Positions 1-10,740 of a stretch of 64,000 nucleotides of DNA are shown here, piece after piece. The DNA comes from Hymenopus coronatus (taxonomy: Eukaryota > Arthropoda > Insecta > Mantodea > Hymenopodidae): positions 433,962,421 through 434,026,420 of the forward strand of contig CM060900.1 of assembly GCA_030762935.1 (NCBI GenBank), written 5' to 3'. Positions within the stretch are counted from its first letter, which is position 1; the number at the start of each line of letters is the position of its first letter. Below the pieces are notes generated by a model. The model did not search any database. It worked only from the letters and a program-made list of their open reading frames with translations, and was not told where the DNA came from. The position numbers were made by a program, and so were the translations under genes.

Positions 1-232
1 TCAGCTTATACCTATCTAGTTATACCTATTTAGTTTTAGTGAAGGAAATTGTGAGTAGCTATGCATAAAAGAGTGAGATATAGAAAGAAAGCATTTTGTA
101 AGTATTATATAAGAAGACAGGTATAAGCTGAGTAGCAGCACTAGTTGTGAAATACATATTGAGAAATCGTGTACAAAAAACATTATATAAAGAATATGGC
201 AGTCAACCATAACATCAGCTAGCTATTTAAGT

Positions 233-252
233 TGTAGCTGACGTCAGCTACA
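233..252. promoter_or_regulatory. 20-bp perfect palindrome with CRE core TGACGTCA
   Basis: TGTAGCTGACGTCAGCTACA reads the same on both strands and is centred on the full consensus site for CREB/ATF/CREM-family bZIP factors. It occurs once in each unit at the unit starts given for the array: 27 perfect copies and three with one arm base changed (U7, U13, U16). The CpG core TGACGTCA is unchanged in all 30, while several other CpGs in the unit vary between copies. It lies about 320 bp upstream of the exon on the minus strand. Factor binding is inferred from the motif only. Confidence 0.6.
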
Positions 253-379
253 TGCACTTGTCAGACATCTGAGCTAAAGCAGAGTGAATGGCATCTCATG
301 AAGAAGACCAGGACAAATATTCTTGAAAACTTTTATTTTTTTTTCAAACATATTAAGTAGAGGTGAGTGTAAATACGTG

Positions 380-389
380 TGACTCAGCA
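380..389. promoter_or_regulatory. NF-E2/AP-1-like site TGACTCAGCA
   Basis: The sequence matches the AP-1 core TGACTCA with the GCA extension typical of NF-E2/MARE sites. It recurs about 147 bp to the right of each CRE palindrome. Type c units have TGACTCACCA (AP-1 core only; about 4717, 19765, 28313, 39035), and U29 has TGATTCAGCA (60697), which breaks the core. Function is not shown. Confidence 0.35.
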
Positions 390-1948
390 TAACTCCAGGA
401 CGATGAATACTTCACTGTTAATGGTGCTCCTGTTTTTGATATTTTGAGGTAAATTAGCTAGTAAAAAAGGAACATATCACGTAAAAAAATAGTTCAGAAT
501 TTTTGAAAAATGGTTAATTAAATATGATTAGGTGTTCATATCTACAAATCTAAACTTTTTGTGTGACTTCATCAAAGACCAGAAACTCAAAATCTGCTAA
601 GTGAAACAATGAATGCTGTAGGCTGTTTAAATGAAAAACAATCTGTTTCTGGGCCTAAAAGTACTAAAAGACAAATATAAAATTTTCCTTGTGAAAAAAA
701 CGGTTTTCGAAATCTGTGTAGAGTAGCTTAACTATGGAAGGTAAACAGGTATGTGATTTAAAGATGTGAGTGTTAAAGGCATCCATTTGTTTAAATATGT
801 GTCTCTAACATTCTGTGATAGGAAAAGATCATTTTCACAATATAAGACACCATTTATGAGATAATTAGCATGCATTCAAAAACAGACAATTTGAAGAAGA
901 CTATTTTTACCCATTGCAATTTTAAGGGAATATCAATGGAGGTAGTGATAGTATTTGGGTGGCATAAAACTGCTATGGCTTCAGCACTGCACATTGACTA
1001 ATATTTATTTATACTGTGACACAAAAAATAATATGATCAAACAAAACAGAGAAACAGATTACAATTATAAAAATAAGCAGAATGAACACAAACATACAAA
1101 GGAATATATCACACAAGAAACATCCTTTATTAGGTTCTTAAGAATTAAACCTTCTTAAAAAAGTAATTTAATTTAGCATATTGTAAGAGCTGGTCAATGA
1201 GGGCAGAGTAATCTAGTAAAAGAACATTTAAAACCACTGTCCATCTATGAATGGCAAGTACCCCTAACAACAATAAATTAACAATTTTCCCACATTTCTA
1301 TGAAATAAAGGAAAATATTGTTTAAATTTTACAAAATATTTTAAAGATTTACCAAATTCTTCCCTCTTTTTAGTATATTCAAGGTAGATTATTTTAAATT
1401 GTTTTAGCAAATAAAATTCCCCTCCCTAGTCATTATGATGCTTCTTAGGTCACTGAGAGTTAACTATGCATGTCGAACCACGTTACTCATTCACCTGTGA
1501 TGTCTGGGATGCTCTCATCCAATCATCTTATAAAATTATCTTGCAACCAGTGGTGTGACATCACCCTGGTTTCAATATGTTTACAACATTTCTTGATTTC
1601 ACCCGAGTTCCTCCTTATAACATACACTGCTCACAACAGTATTGTTTTATAACTGCAGTGATTGCAGACAAAATAGATACAATAGCATATCTGGAGGTCT
1701 TACACAAATTATTTTTAATACTTGACTACTGTATGTTTTAGTGTTTTATTATACAGATGTGAGATTTTAGTAGTTTCAGAGGTTTTGCAAATGCAGCCAT
1801 TGAGCATGGAAGACAGAGAGCGAAAAATGTGGCAACAGCATGAGAGAGTGACCATGAGGCAGCACTAAAATCAGGTGCAAAGTTAAATCTCTCCGAATTT
1901 GGTGGTTATAATGTGAGCAGTGAATTAAATACATTATAATACTCTTAC

Positions 1949-2089
1949 CTTTTTCACATCTAAGCTCTTGGGACTGCTTTTGGTAGGCTTTTCCTGAGCT
2001 TCGGATGCAGACACTTCCTCTTTCTGTACTTTTAGTTTCTTTTCTTTTCTCTTTGCAATTTTTTTCTCCATCATTTTTCTTTGTGGCAT
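1949..2089 (-). CDS. Exon copy in U1, form B (Lys/Glu-rich, 47 codons)
   Basis: This is the reference copy of form B. Read on the minus strand it runs from an ATG directly after acceptor TTATGCTTAG to an AAG directly before donor GTAAGAG: 141 nt and 47 codons with no stop. The N-terminal half is highly basic (residues 9-23 include KRKEKKLK at 13-20, NLS-like). Relative to form A it has K15, Q22, V26, P35, S42 and D44. The tail (about residues 27-47) is Ser/Lys-rich with an SSPK motif at 38-41. The strongly charged first half would favour helix or disorder. I do not recognise the family. The 141-nt length means inclusion or skipping would not shift frame if the flanking exons are in phase 0. 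Another frame is also open, so the reading frame is inferred. Confidence 0.55.
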
Positions 2090-3681
2090 CTAAGCATAAA
2101 GAAAGAAGAAATTAGCAATTAAATAAAATGTCCAGCAGTACTGATGGAAAGGACTCTGTTTAGCAACTGTGGACATCAGGCAGGGTGCTGAGCATAGATT
2201 TGATTTAGTTTTAGTGAAGGAAATTGTGAGTAGCTATGCAAAAAAGAGTGAGATATAGAAAGAAAGCATTCTGTAAGTATTATATAAGAAGATAGGTATA
2301 AGCTGAGTAGCAGCAATAGTTGAGAAATACATAGTGAGAAGTCGTGTACAAGAAACATTATATAAAGAATATGGCAGTCAACCATAACATCAGCTAGCTA
2401 TTTAAGTTGTAGCTGACGTCAGCTACATGCACTTGTCAGACATCTGAGCTAAAGCAGAGGGTATGGCATCTCATGAAGAAGACAAGGACAAATATTCATG
2501 AAAACGTTTATTTTTTTTCAACCATATTAAGTGGAGGTGAGTGTAATAACGTGTGACTCAGCATAACTCTAAGATGATAAATACTTCACTGTTAATGGTG
2601 CTCCTGTTTTTGATATTTTAAGGTAAATTAGCTGGTAAAAAAGGAATATATCACGCACAAAATAGTTCAGAGTTTTTGAAAAATGGTTTATTAAATATGA
2701 TTAGGTGTTCATATCTACAAATCTAAACTGTTTGTGTGACTTCATCAAAGACCAGAAACTCAAAATCTGCTAAGTGAAACAATGAATGCTGTAGGCTGTT
2801 TAAATGAAAAGCAATCTGTTTCAGGGCCTAAAAGCACTAAAAGACAAATATAAAATTTTCCTTGAGAAAAAGAACGGTTTTCAAAATCTGTGTAGAGTAG
2901 CTTAACTATTGAAGGTAAACAAGTATGTGATTTAAAGATGTGAGTGTTAAACGCATCCATTTGTTTAAATATGTGCCTCTAACATTCTGTGATAGGAAAA
3001 GATCATTTTCACAATATAAGACACCATTTATGAGATAATTAGCATGCATTCAAGAACAGAAAATTTGAAGAAGACTATTTTTGCCCATTGCAATTTTAAG
3101 GGAATATCAATGGAAGTAGTGATAGTATTTGGGTGGCATAAAACTGCTATGGCTTCAGCACTGCACATTGACTAAAATTTATTTATACTGTGACACAAAA
3201 ATTAATATGTTCAAACAAAACAGAGAAACACTACAATTACAAAAAGAAGCAGAATGAACACAAACATACAAAAGAATATATCACACAAGAAACATTCCTT
3301 ATTAGATTCTAAGGAATTAAACCTTCTTAAAAAAGTACTTTAATTTAACATATTGTAAGAGCTGGTCAATAGCGGCAGAGTCATCTACTAAAAGAATCTT
3401 AAAACCACTGTCCATCTATGAATGGCAAGTACCCCTAACAATAATAAATTGACAATTTTCCCACATTTCTATGAAGTGAAGGAAAATATTGTTTAAATTT
3501 TACAAAATATTTTAAAGATTTCTCCAAATTCTTCCCTCTTTTTAGTATATTAAAAGTAAATTATTTTAGCAAATAAAATTCCCCTCCCTAGTCATTATGA
3601 TGCTTCTTAGGTCACTGAGAGTTAGAAATGCATGTGGGAACCACGTTACTCATTCACCTGTGATGTCTGGGATGCTCTCAT

Positions 3682-3698
3682 CCAATCATCTTATAAAA
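3682..3698 (+). promoter_or_regulatory. CCAAT plus TATAAAA pair on the plus strand (representative)
   Basis: CCAAT at 3682-3686 is followed by TATAAAA at 3692-3698, and the pair is repeated in every unit about 410-430 bp to the left of the exon. The spacing is shorter than in most CCAAT/TATA promoters, and AT-rich DNA gives such motifs by chance. Listed as a possible antisense start only. Confidence 0.2.
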
Positions 3699-4103
3699 TT
3701 TTCTTGCAACCAGTGGTGTGACATCACCCTGATTTCAATATGTTTACAACATTTCTTGATTTCACCCGAGTTCCTCCTTATAACATACACTGCTCACAAC
3801 AGTATTGTTGTATAACTGCAGTGATTGCAGACAAAATACGTACAATAGCATATCTGGAGGGCTTACACAAATTATTTTTAATACTTGACTACTGTATGTT
3901 TTAGTGTTTTATTATACAGATGTGAGATTTTAGTGGTTTCAGAGGTTTTCAAATGCAGCCATTGAGCATGGAAGACAGAGAGCGACTAATGTGGCAACAG
4001 CATGAGAGAGTGACCATGAGGCAGCACTAATATCAGGTGCAAAGTTAAATCTCTCCGAATTTAGTGGTTATAATGTGAGCAGTGAATTAAATACATTATA
4101 ATA

Positions 4104-4110
4104 CTCTTAC
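4104..4110 (-). promoter_or_regulatory. 5' splice site of the repeated exon (representative)
   Basis: On the minus strand the exon end AAAAAG is followed by GTAAGAG, a close match to the metazoan donor consensus. I saw the same donor in all 29 exon copies in the window, including the truncated and frameshifted ones. Confidence 0.65.
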
Positions 4111-4251
4111 CTTTTTCACCTCTAAGATCTTGGGACTGCTTTTGGTAGTCTTTTCCTGAGCTTCGGATGCAGACTCTTCCTCTTTCTTTACTTTTAGTTT
4201 CTTTTCTTCTCTCTTTGCAATTTTTTTCTCCATCATTTTTCTTTGTGGCAT
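4111..4251 (-). CDS. Exon copy in U2, form A (Lys/Glu-rich, 47 codons)
   Basis: This is the reference copy of form A. The 47 codons begin MPQRKMMEKK and carry E15, K22, E26, T35, I42 and E44, giving a run of charged residues from about 8 to 26 and a Ser/Thr/Lys tail with SSPK. The acceptor side has branch-point-like CTAAT 22-26 nt upstream and tract TTTCTTCTTTCTTT, and the donor is AAG|GTAAGAG. Frame +1 hits a stop within six codons. Frame +2 is also open, so the phase-0 reading rests on composition and the perfect fit of ATG and length. The copy is either a cassette exon of a repetitive protein or a fossil exon carried by the array. Confidence 0.55.
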
Positions 4252-4280
4252 CTAAGCATAAAGAAAGAAGAAATTAGCAA
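4252..4280 (-). promoter_or_regulatory. Branch point, pyrimidine tract and 3' splice site (representative)
   Basis: Reading on the minus strand: TTGCTAAT (branch adenine near 4274, 23 nt from the exon), a TTTCTTCTTTCTTT tract, then ATGCTTAG directly before the exon ATG. The order and spacing fit a functional acceptor. It is absent in the truncated copies (U7, U13, U16) and weakened at the branch point in U29. Confidence 0.62.
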
Positions 4281-4520
4281 TTAAATAAAATAACCAGCAG
4301 TACTGATGGAAAGGGCTCTGTTTAGCAACTGTGGACATCAGGCAGGGTGCTGAGCTTAGATTTGATTTAGTTTTAGTGAAGGAAATTGTGAGTAGCTATG
4401 CAAAAAAGAGTGAGATATAGAAAGAAAGCATTTTGTAAGTATTATATAAGAAGACAGGTATAAGCTGAGTAGCAGCACTAGTTGTGAAGTACATATTGAG
4501 AAATCGTGTACAAAAAACAT

Positions 4521-4528
4521 TATATAAA
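4521..4528 (-). promoter_or_regulatory. TATA-like element 42-49 bp from the CRE palindrome
   Basis: The plus strand reads TATATAAA, and the minus strand reads TTTATATAATG. It repeats at the same place in every unit. On the minus strand the order is CRE, then TATA, then the exon about 270 bp on, which resembles a compact CRE-TATA promoter. Against this, no clear donor lies between here and the exon acceptor, so a promoter would need an unspliced leader or a start elsewhere. Confidence 0.3.
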
Positions 4529-4696
4529 GAATATGGCAGTCAACCATAACATCAGCTAGCTATTTAAGTTGTAGCTGACGTCAGCTACATGCACTTGTCA
4601 GACATCTGAGCTAAAGCAGAGTGAATGGCATCTCATGAAGAAGACCAGGACAAATATTCTCGAAAACTTTTATTTTTTTTTCAAACATATTAAGTG

Positions 4697-4705
4697 GAGG
4701 TGAGT
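4697..4705 (+). promoter_or_regulatory. Consensus donor GAG|GTGAGT on the plus strand (representative)
   Basis: A near-perfect 5' splice site on the opposite strand to the exon, about 130 bp to the right of each CRE palindrome. The complement of the purine-rich exon gives a long pyrimidine tract ending in ctaag at 4252-4256, an acceptor-like site. Together they outline a possible non-coding antisense exon of about 440 nt (4257-4699). Its reading frames contain many stops. U27 has gtgggt here. Confidence 0.25.
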
Positions 4706-6273
4706 GTAAATACTTGTGACTCACCATAACTCCAGGACGATGAATACTTCACTGTTAATGGTGCTCCTGTTTTTGATATTTTGAGGTAAATTAGCTAGTA
4801 AAAAAGGAACATATCACGTAAAAAAATAGTTCAGAATTTTTGAAAAATGGTTAATTAAATATGATTAGGTGTTCATATCTACAAATCTAAACTTTTTGTG
4901 TGACTTCATCAAAGACCAGAAACTCAAAATCTGCTAAGTGAAACAATGAATGCTGTAGGCTGTTTAAATGAAAAACAATCTGTTTCTGGGCCTAAAAGTA
5001 CTAAAAGACAAATATAAAATTTTCCTTGAGAAAAAAACGGTTTTCGAAATCTGTGTAGAGTAGCTTAACTATGGAAGGTAAACAGGTATGTGATTTAAAG
5101 ATGTGAGTGTTAAAGGCATCCATTTGTTTAAATATGTGTCTCTAACATTCTGTGATAGGAAAAGATCATTTTCACAATATAAGACACCATTTATGAGATA
5201 ATTAGCATGCATTCAAAAACAGACAATTTGAAGAAGACTATTTTTACCCATTGCAATTTTAAGGGAATATTAATGGAGGTAGTGATAGTATTTGGGTGGC
5301 ATAAAACTGCTATGGCTTCAGCACTGCACATTGACTAATATTTATTTATACTGTGACACAAAAATTAATATGTTCAAACAAAACAGAGAAACACTACAAT
5401 TACAAAAAGAAGCAGAATGAACACAAACATACAAAAGAATATATCACACAAGAAACATTCCTTATTAGATTCTAAGGAATTAAACCTTCTTAAAAAAGTA
5501 CTTTAATTTAACATGTTGTAAGAGCTGGTCAATAGCGGCAGAGTCATCTACTAAAAGAATCTTAAAACCACTGTCCATCTATGAATGGCAAGTACCCCTA
5601 ACAATAATAAATTAACAATTTTCCCACATTTCTATGAAGTGAAGGAAAATATTGTTTAAATTTTACAAAATATTTTAAAGATTTTTCCAAATTCTTCCCT
5701 CTTTTTAGTATATTAAAAGTAAATTATTTTAGCAAATAAAATTCCCCTCCCTAGTCATTATGATGCTTCTTAGGTCACTGAGAGTTAAAAATGCATGTGG
5801 GAACCACGTTACTCATTCACCTGTGATGTCTGGGATGCTCTCATCCAATCATCTTATAAAATTTTCTTGCAACCAGTGGTGTGACATCACCCTGATTTCA
5901 ATATGTTTACAACATTTCTTGATTTCACCCGAGTTCCTCCTTATAACATACACTGCTCACAACAGTATTGTTGTATAACTGCAGTGATTGCAGACAAAAT
6001 ACGTACAATAGCATATCTGGAGGGCTTACACAAATTATTTTTAATACTTGACTACTGTATGTTTTAGTGTTTTATTATACAGATGTGAGATTTTAGTGGT
6101 TTCAGAGGTTTTCAAATGCAGCCATTGAGCATGGAAGACAGAGAGCGACAAATGTGGCAACAGCATGAGAGAGTGACCATGAGGCAGCACTAATATCAGG
6201 TGCAAAGTTAAATCTCTCCGAATTTAGTGGTTATAATGTGAGCAGTGAATTAAATACATTATAATACTCTTAC

Positions 6274-6414
6274 CTTTTTCACCTCTAAGATCTTGGGACT
6301 GCTTTTGGTAGTCTTTTCCTGAGCTTCGGATGCAGACTCTTCCTCTTTCTTTACTTTTAGTTTCTTTTCTTCTCTCTTTGCAATTTTTTTCTCCATCATT
6401 TTTCTTTGTGGCAT
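6274..6414 (-). CDS. Exon copy in U3, form A
   Basis: Form A, no change seen from the reference copy. It lies in the first c-type unit, 2022 bp from the next exon to the left. Both splice signals and the branch point are intact. Confidence 0.52.
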
Positions 6415-8436
6415 CTAAGCATAAAGAAAGAAGAAATTAGCAATTAAATAAAATAACCAGCAGTACTGATGGAAAGGGCTCTGTTTAGCAACTGTGGACA
6501 TCAGGCAGGGTGCTGAGCTTAGATTTGATTTAGTTTTAGTGAAGGAAATTGTGAGTAGCTATGCAAAAAAGAGTGAGATATAGAAAGAAAGCATTTTGTA
6601 AGTATTATATAAGAAGACAGGTATAAGCTGAGTAGCAGCACTAGTTGTGAAATACATATTGAGAAATCGTGTACAAAAAACATTATATAAAGAATATGGC
6701 AGTCAACCATAACATCAGCTAGCTATTTAAGTTGTAGCTGACGTCAGCTACATGCACTTGTCAGACATCTGAGCTAAAGCAGAGTGAATGGCATCTCATG
6801 AAGAAGACCAGGACAAATATTCTTGAAAACTTTTATTTTTTTTTCAAACATATTAAGTGGAGGTGAGTGTAAATACGTGTGACTCAGCATAACTCCAGGA
6901 CGATGAATACTTCACTGTTAATGGTGCTCCTGTTTTTGATATTTTGAGGTAAATTAGCTAGTAAAAAAGGAACATATCACGTAAAAAAATAGTTCAGAAT
7001 TTTTGAAAAATGGTTAATTAAATATGATTAGGTGTTCATATCTACAAATCTAAACTTTTTGTGTGACTTCATCAAAGACCAGAAACTCAAAATCTGCTAA
7101 GTGAAACAATGAATGCTGAAGGCTGTTTAAATGAAAAACAATCTGTTTCTGGGCCTAAAAGTACTAAAAGACAAATATAAAATTTTCCTTGAGAAAAAAA
7201 CTGTTTTCGAAATCTGTGTAGAGTAGCTTAACTATGGAAGGAAAACAGGTATGTGATTTAAAGATGTGAGTGTTAAAGGCATCCATTTGTTTAAATATGT
7301 GTCTCTAACATTCTGTGATAGGAAAAGATCATTTTCACAATATAAGACACCATTTATGAGATAATTAGCATGCATTCAAAAACAGACAATTTGAAGAAGA
7401 CTATTTTTACCCATTGCAATTTTAAGGGAATATCAATGGAGGTAGTGATAGTATTTGGGTGGCATAAAACTGCTATGGCTTCAGCACTGCACATTGACTA
7501 ATATTTATTTATACTGTGACACAAAAATTAATATGTTCAAACAAAACAGAGAAACACTACAATTACAAAAAGAAGCAGAATGAACACAAACATACAAAAG
7601 AATATATCACACAAGAAACATTCCTTATTAGATTCTAAGGAATTAAACCTTCTTAAAAAAGTACTTTAATTTAACATGTTGTAAGAGCTGGTCAATAGCG
7701 GCTGAGTCATCTACTAAAAGAATCTTAAAACCACTGTCCATCTATGAATGGCAAGTACCCCTAACAATAATAAATTAACAATTTTCCCACATTTCTATGA
7801 AGTGAAGGAAAATATTGTTTAAATTGTACAAAATATTTTAAAGATTTTTCCAAATTCTTCCCTCTTTTTAGTATATTAAAAGTAAATTATTTTAGCAAAT
7901 AAAATTCCCCTCCCTAGTCATTATGATGCTTCTTAGGTCACTGAGAGTTAAAAATGCATGTGGGAACCACGTTACTCATTCACCTGTGATGTCTGGGATG
8001 CTCTCATCCAATCATCTTATAAAATTTTCTTGCAACCAGTGGTGTGACATCACCCTGATTTCAATATGTTTACAACATTTCTTGATTTCACCCGAGTTCC
8101 TCCTTATAACATACACTGCTCACAACAGTATTGTTGTATAACTGCAGTGATTGCAGACAAAATACGTACAATAGCATATCTGGAGGGCTTACACAAATTA
8201 TTTTTAATACTTGACTACTGTATGTTTTAGTGTTTTATTATACAGATGTGAGATTTTAGTGGTTTCAGAGGTTTTCAAATGCAGCCATTGAGCATGGAAG
8301 ACAGAGAGCGACAAATGTGGCAACAGCATGAGAGAGTGACCATGAGGCAGCACTAATATCAGGTGCAAAGTTAAATCTCTCCGAATTTAGTGGTTATAAT
8401 GTGAGCAGTGAATTAAATACATTATAATACTCTTAC

Positions 8437-8577
8437 CTTTTTCACCTCTAAGATCTTGGGACTGCTTTTGGTAGTCTTTTCCTGAGCTTCGGATGCAGAC
8501 TCTTCCTCTTTCTTTACTTTTAGTTTCTTTTCTTCTCTCTTTGCAATTTTTTTCTCCATCATTTTTCTTTGTGGCAT
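8437..8577 (-). CDS. Exon copy in U4, form A
   Basis: Form A in the first of two adjacent d units. The open frame and both splice sites are kept. Because U5 is nearly the same sequence, this exon and the next form a very recent duplicate pair. Confidence 0.52.
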
Positions 8578-10599
8578 CTAAGCATAAAGAAAGAAGAAAT
8601 TAGCAATTAAATAAAATAACCAGCAGTACTGATGGAAAGGGCTCTGTTTAGCAACTGTGGACATCAGGCAGGGTGCTGAGCTTAGATTTGATTTAGTTTT
8701 AGTGAAGGAAATTGTGAGTAGCTATGCAAAAAAGAGTGAGATATAGAAAGAAAGCATTTTGTAAGTATTATATAAGAAGACAGGTATAAGCTGAGTAGCA
8801 GCACTAGTTGTGAAATACATATTGAGAAATCGTGTACAAAAAACATTATATAAAGAATATGGCAGTCAACCATAACATCAGCTAGCTATTTAAGTTGTAG
8901 CTGACGTCAGCTACATGCACTTGTCAGACATCTGAGCTAAAGCAGAGTGAATGGCATCTCATGAAGAAGACCAGGACAAATATTCTTGAAAACTTTTATT
9001 TTTTTTTCAAACATATTAAGTGGAGGTGAGTGTAAATACGTGTGACTCAGCATAACTCCAGGACGATGAATACTTCACTGTTAATGGTGCTCCTGTTTTT
9101 GATATTTTGAGGTAAATTAGCTAGTAAAAAAGGAACATATCACGTAAAAAAATAGTTCAGAATTTTTGAAAAATGGTTAATTAAATATGATTAGGTGTTC
9201 ATATCTACAAATCTAAACTTTTTGTGTGACTTCATCAAAGACCAGAAACTCAAAATCTGCTAAGTGAAACAATGAATGCTGAAGGCTGTTTAAATGAAAA
9301 ACAATCTGTTTCTGGGCCTAAAAGTACTAAAAGACAAATATAAAATTTTCCTTGAGAAAAAAACTGTTTTCGAAATCTGTGTAGAGTAGCTTAACTATGG
9401 AAGGAAAACAGGTATGTGATTTAAAGATGTGAGTGTTAAAGGCATCCATTTGTTTAAATATGTGTCTCTAACATTCTGTGATAGGAAAAGATCATTTTCA
9501 CAATATAAGACACCATTTATGAGATAATTAGCATGCATTCAAAAACAGACAATTTGAAGAAGACTATTTTTACCCATTGCAATTTTAAGGGAATATCAAT
9601 GGAGGTAGTGATAGTATTTGGGTGGCATAAAACTGCTATGGCTTCAGCACTGCACATTGACTAATATTTATTTATACTGTGACACAAAAATTAATATGTT
9701 CAAACAAAACAGAGAAACACTACAATTACAAAAAGAAGCAGAATGAACACAAACATACAAAAGAATATATCACACAAGAAACATTCCTTATTAGATTCTA
9801 AGGAATTAAACCTTCTTAAAAAAGTACTTTAATTTAACATGTTGTAAGAGCTGGTCAATAGCGGCTGAGTCATCTACTAAAAGAATCTTAAAACCACTGT
9901 CCATCTATGAATGGCAAGTACCCCTAACAATAATAAATTAACAATTTTCCCACATTTCTATGAAGTGAAGGAAAATATTGTTTAAATTGTACAAAATATT
10001 TTAAAGATTTTTCCAAATTCTTCCCTCTTTTTAGTATATTAAAAGTAAATTATTTTAGCAAATAAAATTCCCCTCCCTAGTCATTATGATGCTTCTTAGG
10101 TCACTGAGAGTTAAAAATGCATGTGGGAACCACGTTACTCATTCACCTGTGATGTCTGGGATGCTCTCATCCAATCATCTTATAAAATTTTCTTGCAACC
10201 AGTGGTGTGACATCACCCTGATTTCAATATGTTTACAACATTTCTTGATTTCACCCGAGTTCCTCCTTATAACATACACTGCTCACAACAGTATTGTTGT
10301 ATAACTGCAGTGATTGCAGACAAAATACGTACAATAGCATATCTGGAGGGCTTACACAAATTATTTTTAATACTTGACTACTGTATGTTTTAGTGTTTTA
10401 TTATACAGATGTGAGATTTTAGTGGTTTCAGAGGTTTTCAAATGCAGCCATTGAGCATGGAAGACAGAGAGCGACAAATGTGGCAACAGCATGAGAGAGT
10501 GACCATGAGGCAGCACTAATATCAGGTGCAAAGTTAAATCTCTCCGAATTTAGTGGTTATAATGTGAGCAGTGAATTAAATACATTATAATACTCTTAC

Positions 10600-10740
10600 C
10601 TTTTTCACCTCTAAGATCTTGGGACTGCTTTTGGTAGTCTTTTCCTGAGCTTCGGATGCAGACTCTTCCTCTTTCTTTACTTTTAGTTTCTTTTCTTCTC
10701 TCTTTGCAATTTTTTTCTCCATCATTTTTCTTTGTGGCAT
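10600..10740 (-). CDS. Exon copy in U5, form A
   Basis: Form A in the second d unit, matching the U4 copy. Block 2 has only one d exon at this place, so the number of exons differs between otherwise matching blocks. Confidence 0.52.

Larger units (their letters stand above)
2090..4110 (-). other. Representative exon-to-exon spacer (intron-like)
   Basis: The stretch between adjacent exons is about 2.0 kb in every unit and I see no further exon with both good splice sites and an open frame on the minus strand. It holds, in minus-strand order from the right-hand exon: a plus-strand CCAAT/TATAAAA pair (3682-3698), AT-rich sequence, an NF-E2/AP-1-like site, the TGACGTCA palindrome (2408-2427) and a TATA-like element. 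Short ORFs up to 72 codons recur here but none looks like a gene. I found no transposon ends or simple-sequence tracts apart from short T or A runs. Confidence 0.7.

Noticed and set aside
2760..2960. Minus-strand 66-codon ORF (MDAFNTHIFK...) and plus-strand 60-67-codon ORF (MGGIKLLWLQ...)
   Set aside because: They are open only in some unit types and closed by single substitutions in others, as expected for chance ORFs in a homogenised array.
3597..3815. Plus-strand 72-codon ORF (MMLLRSLRV...) repeated in most units, 60 codons in B units
   Set aside because: Its start and length change between unit types. It covers the CCAAT/TATAAAA motif and shows no domain or codon pattern of a gene.
4111..4251. 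Alternative reading frame of the exon (third frame)
   Set aside because: It is also open and cannot be excluded by stops. I prefer phase 0 because the exon starts with ATG, is exactly 47 codons, and gives a coherent Lys/Glu-rich protein. Flanking exons would settle it.
4356..4547. Minus-strand 63-codon hydrophobic ORF starting MVDCHILYIM, present in every unit
   Set aside because: It persists because the units are near-identical. It overlaps the TATA-like element, has AT-rich hydrophobic composition typical of chance ORFs, has no splice or initiation support, and its C-terminal end changes with the local indels.
5041..5060. Possible CENP-B box around ttttcgaaat (centromeric satellite)
   Set aside because: The TTCG part is present, but the required CGGG at the right spacing is missing on both strands. 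The unit is also far longer than typical alpha-type satellites.
8138..8156. Short inverted repeat ctgcagtgattgcag as an RNA hairpin or terminator
   Set aside because: The arms are only five bases with no T-run after them. Such repeats are common by chance in this composition.
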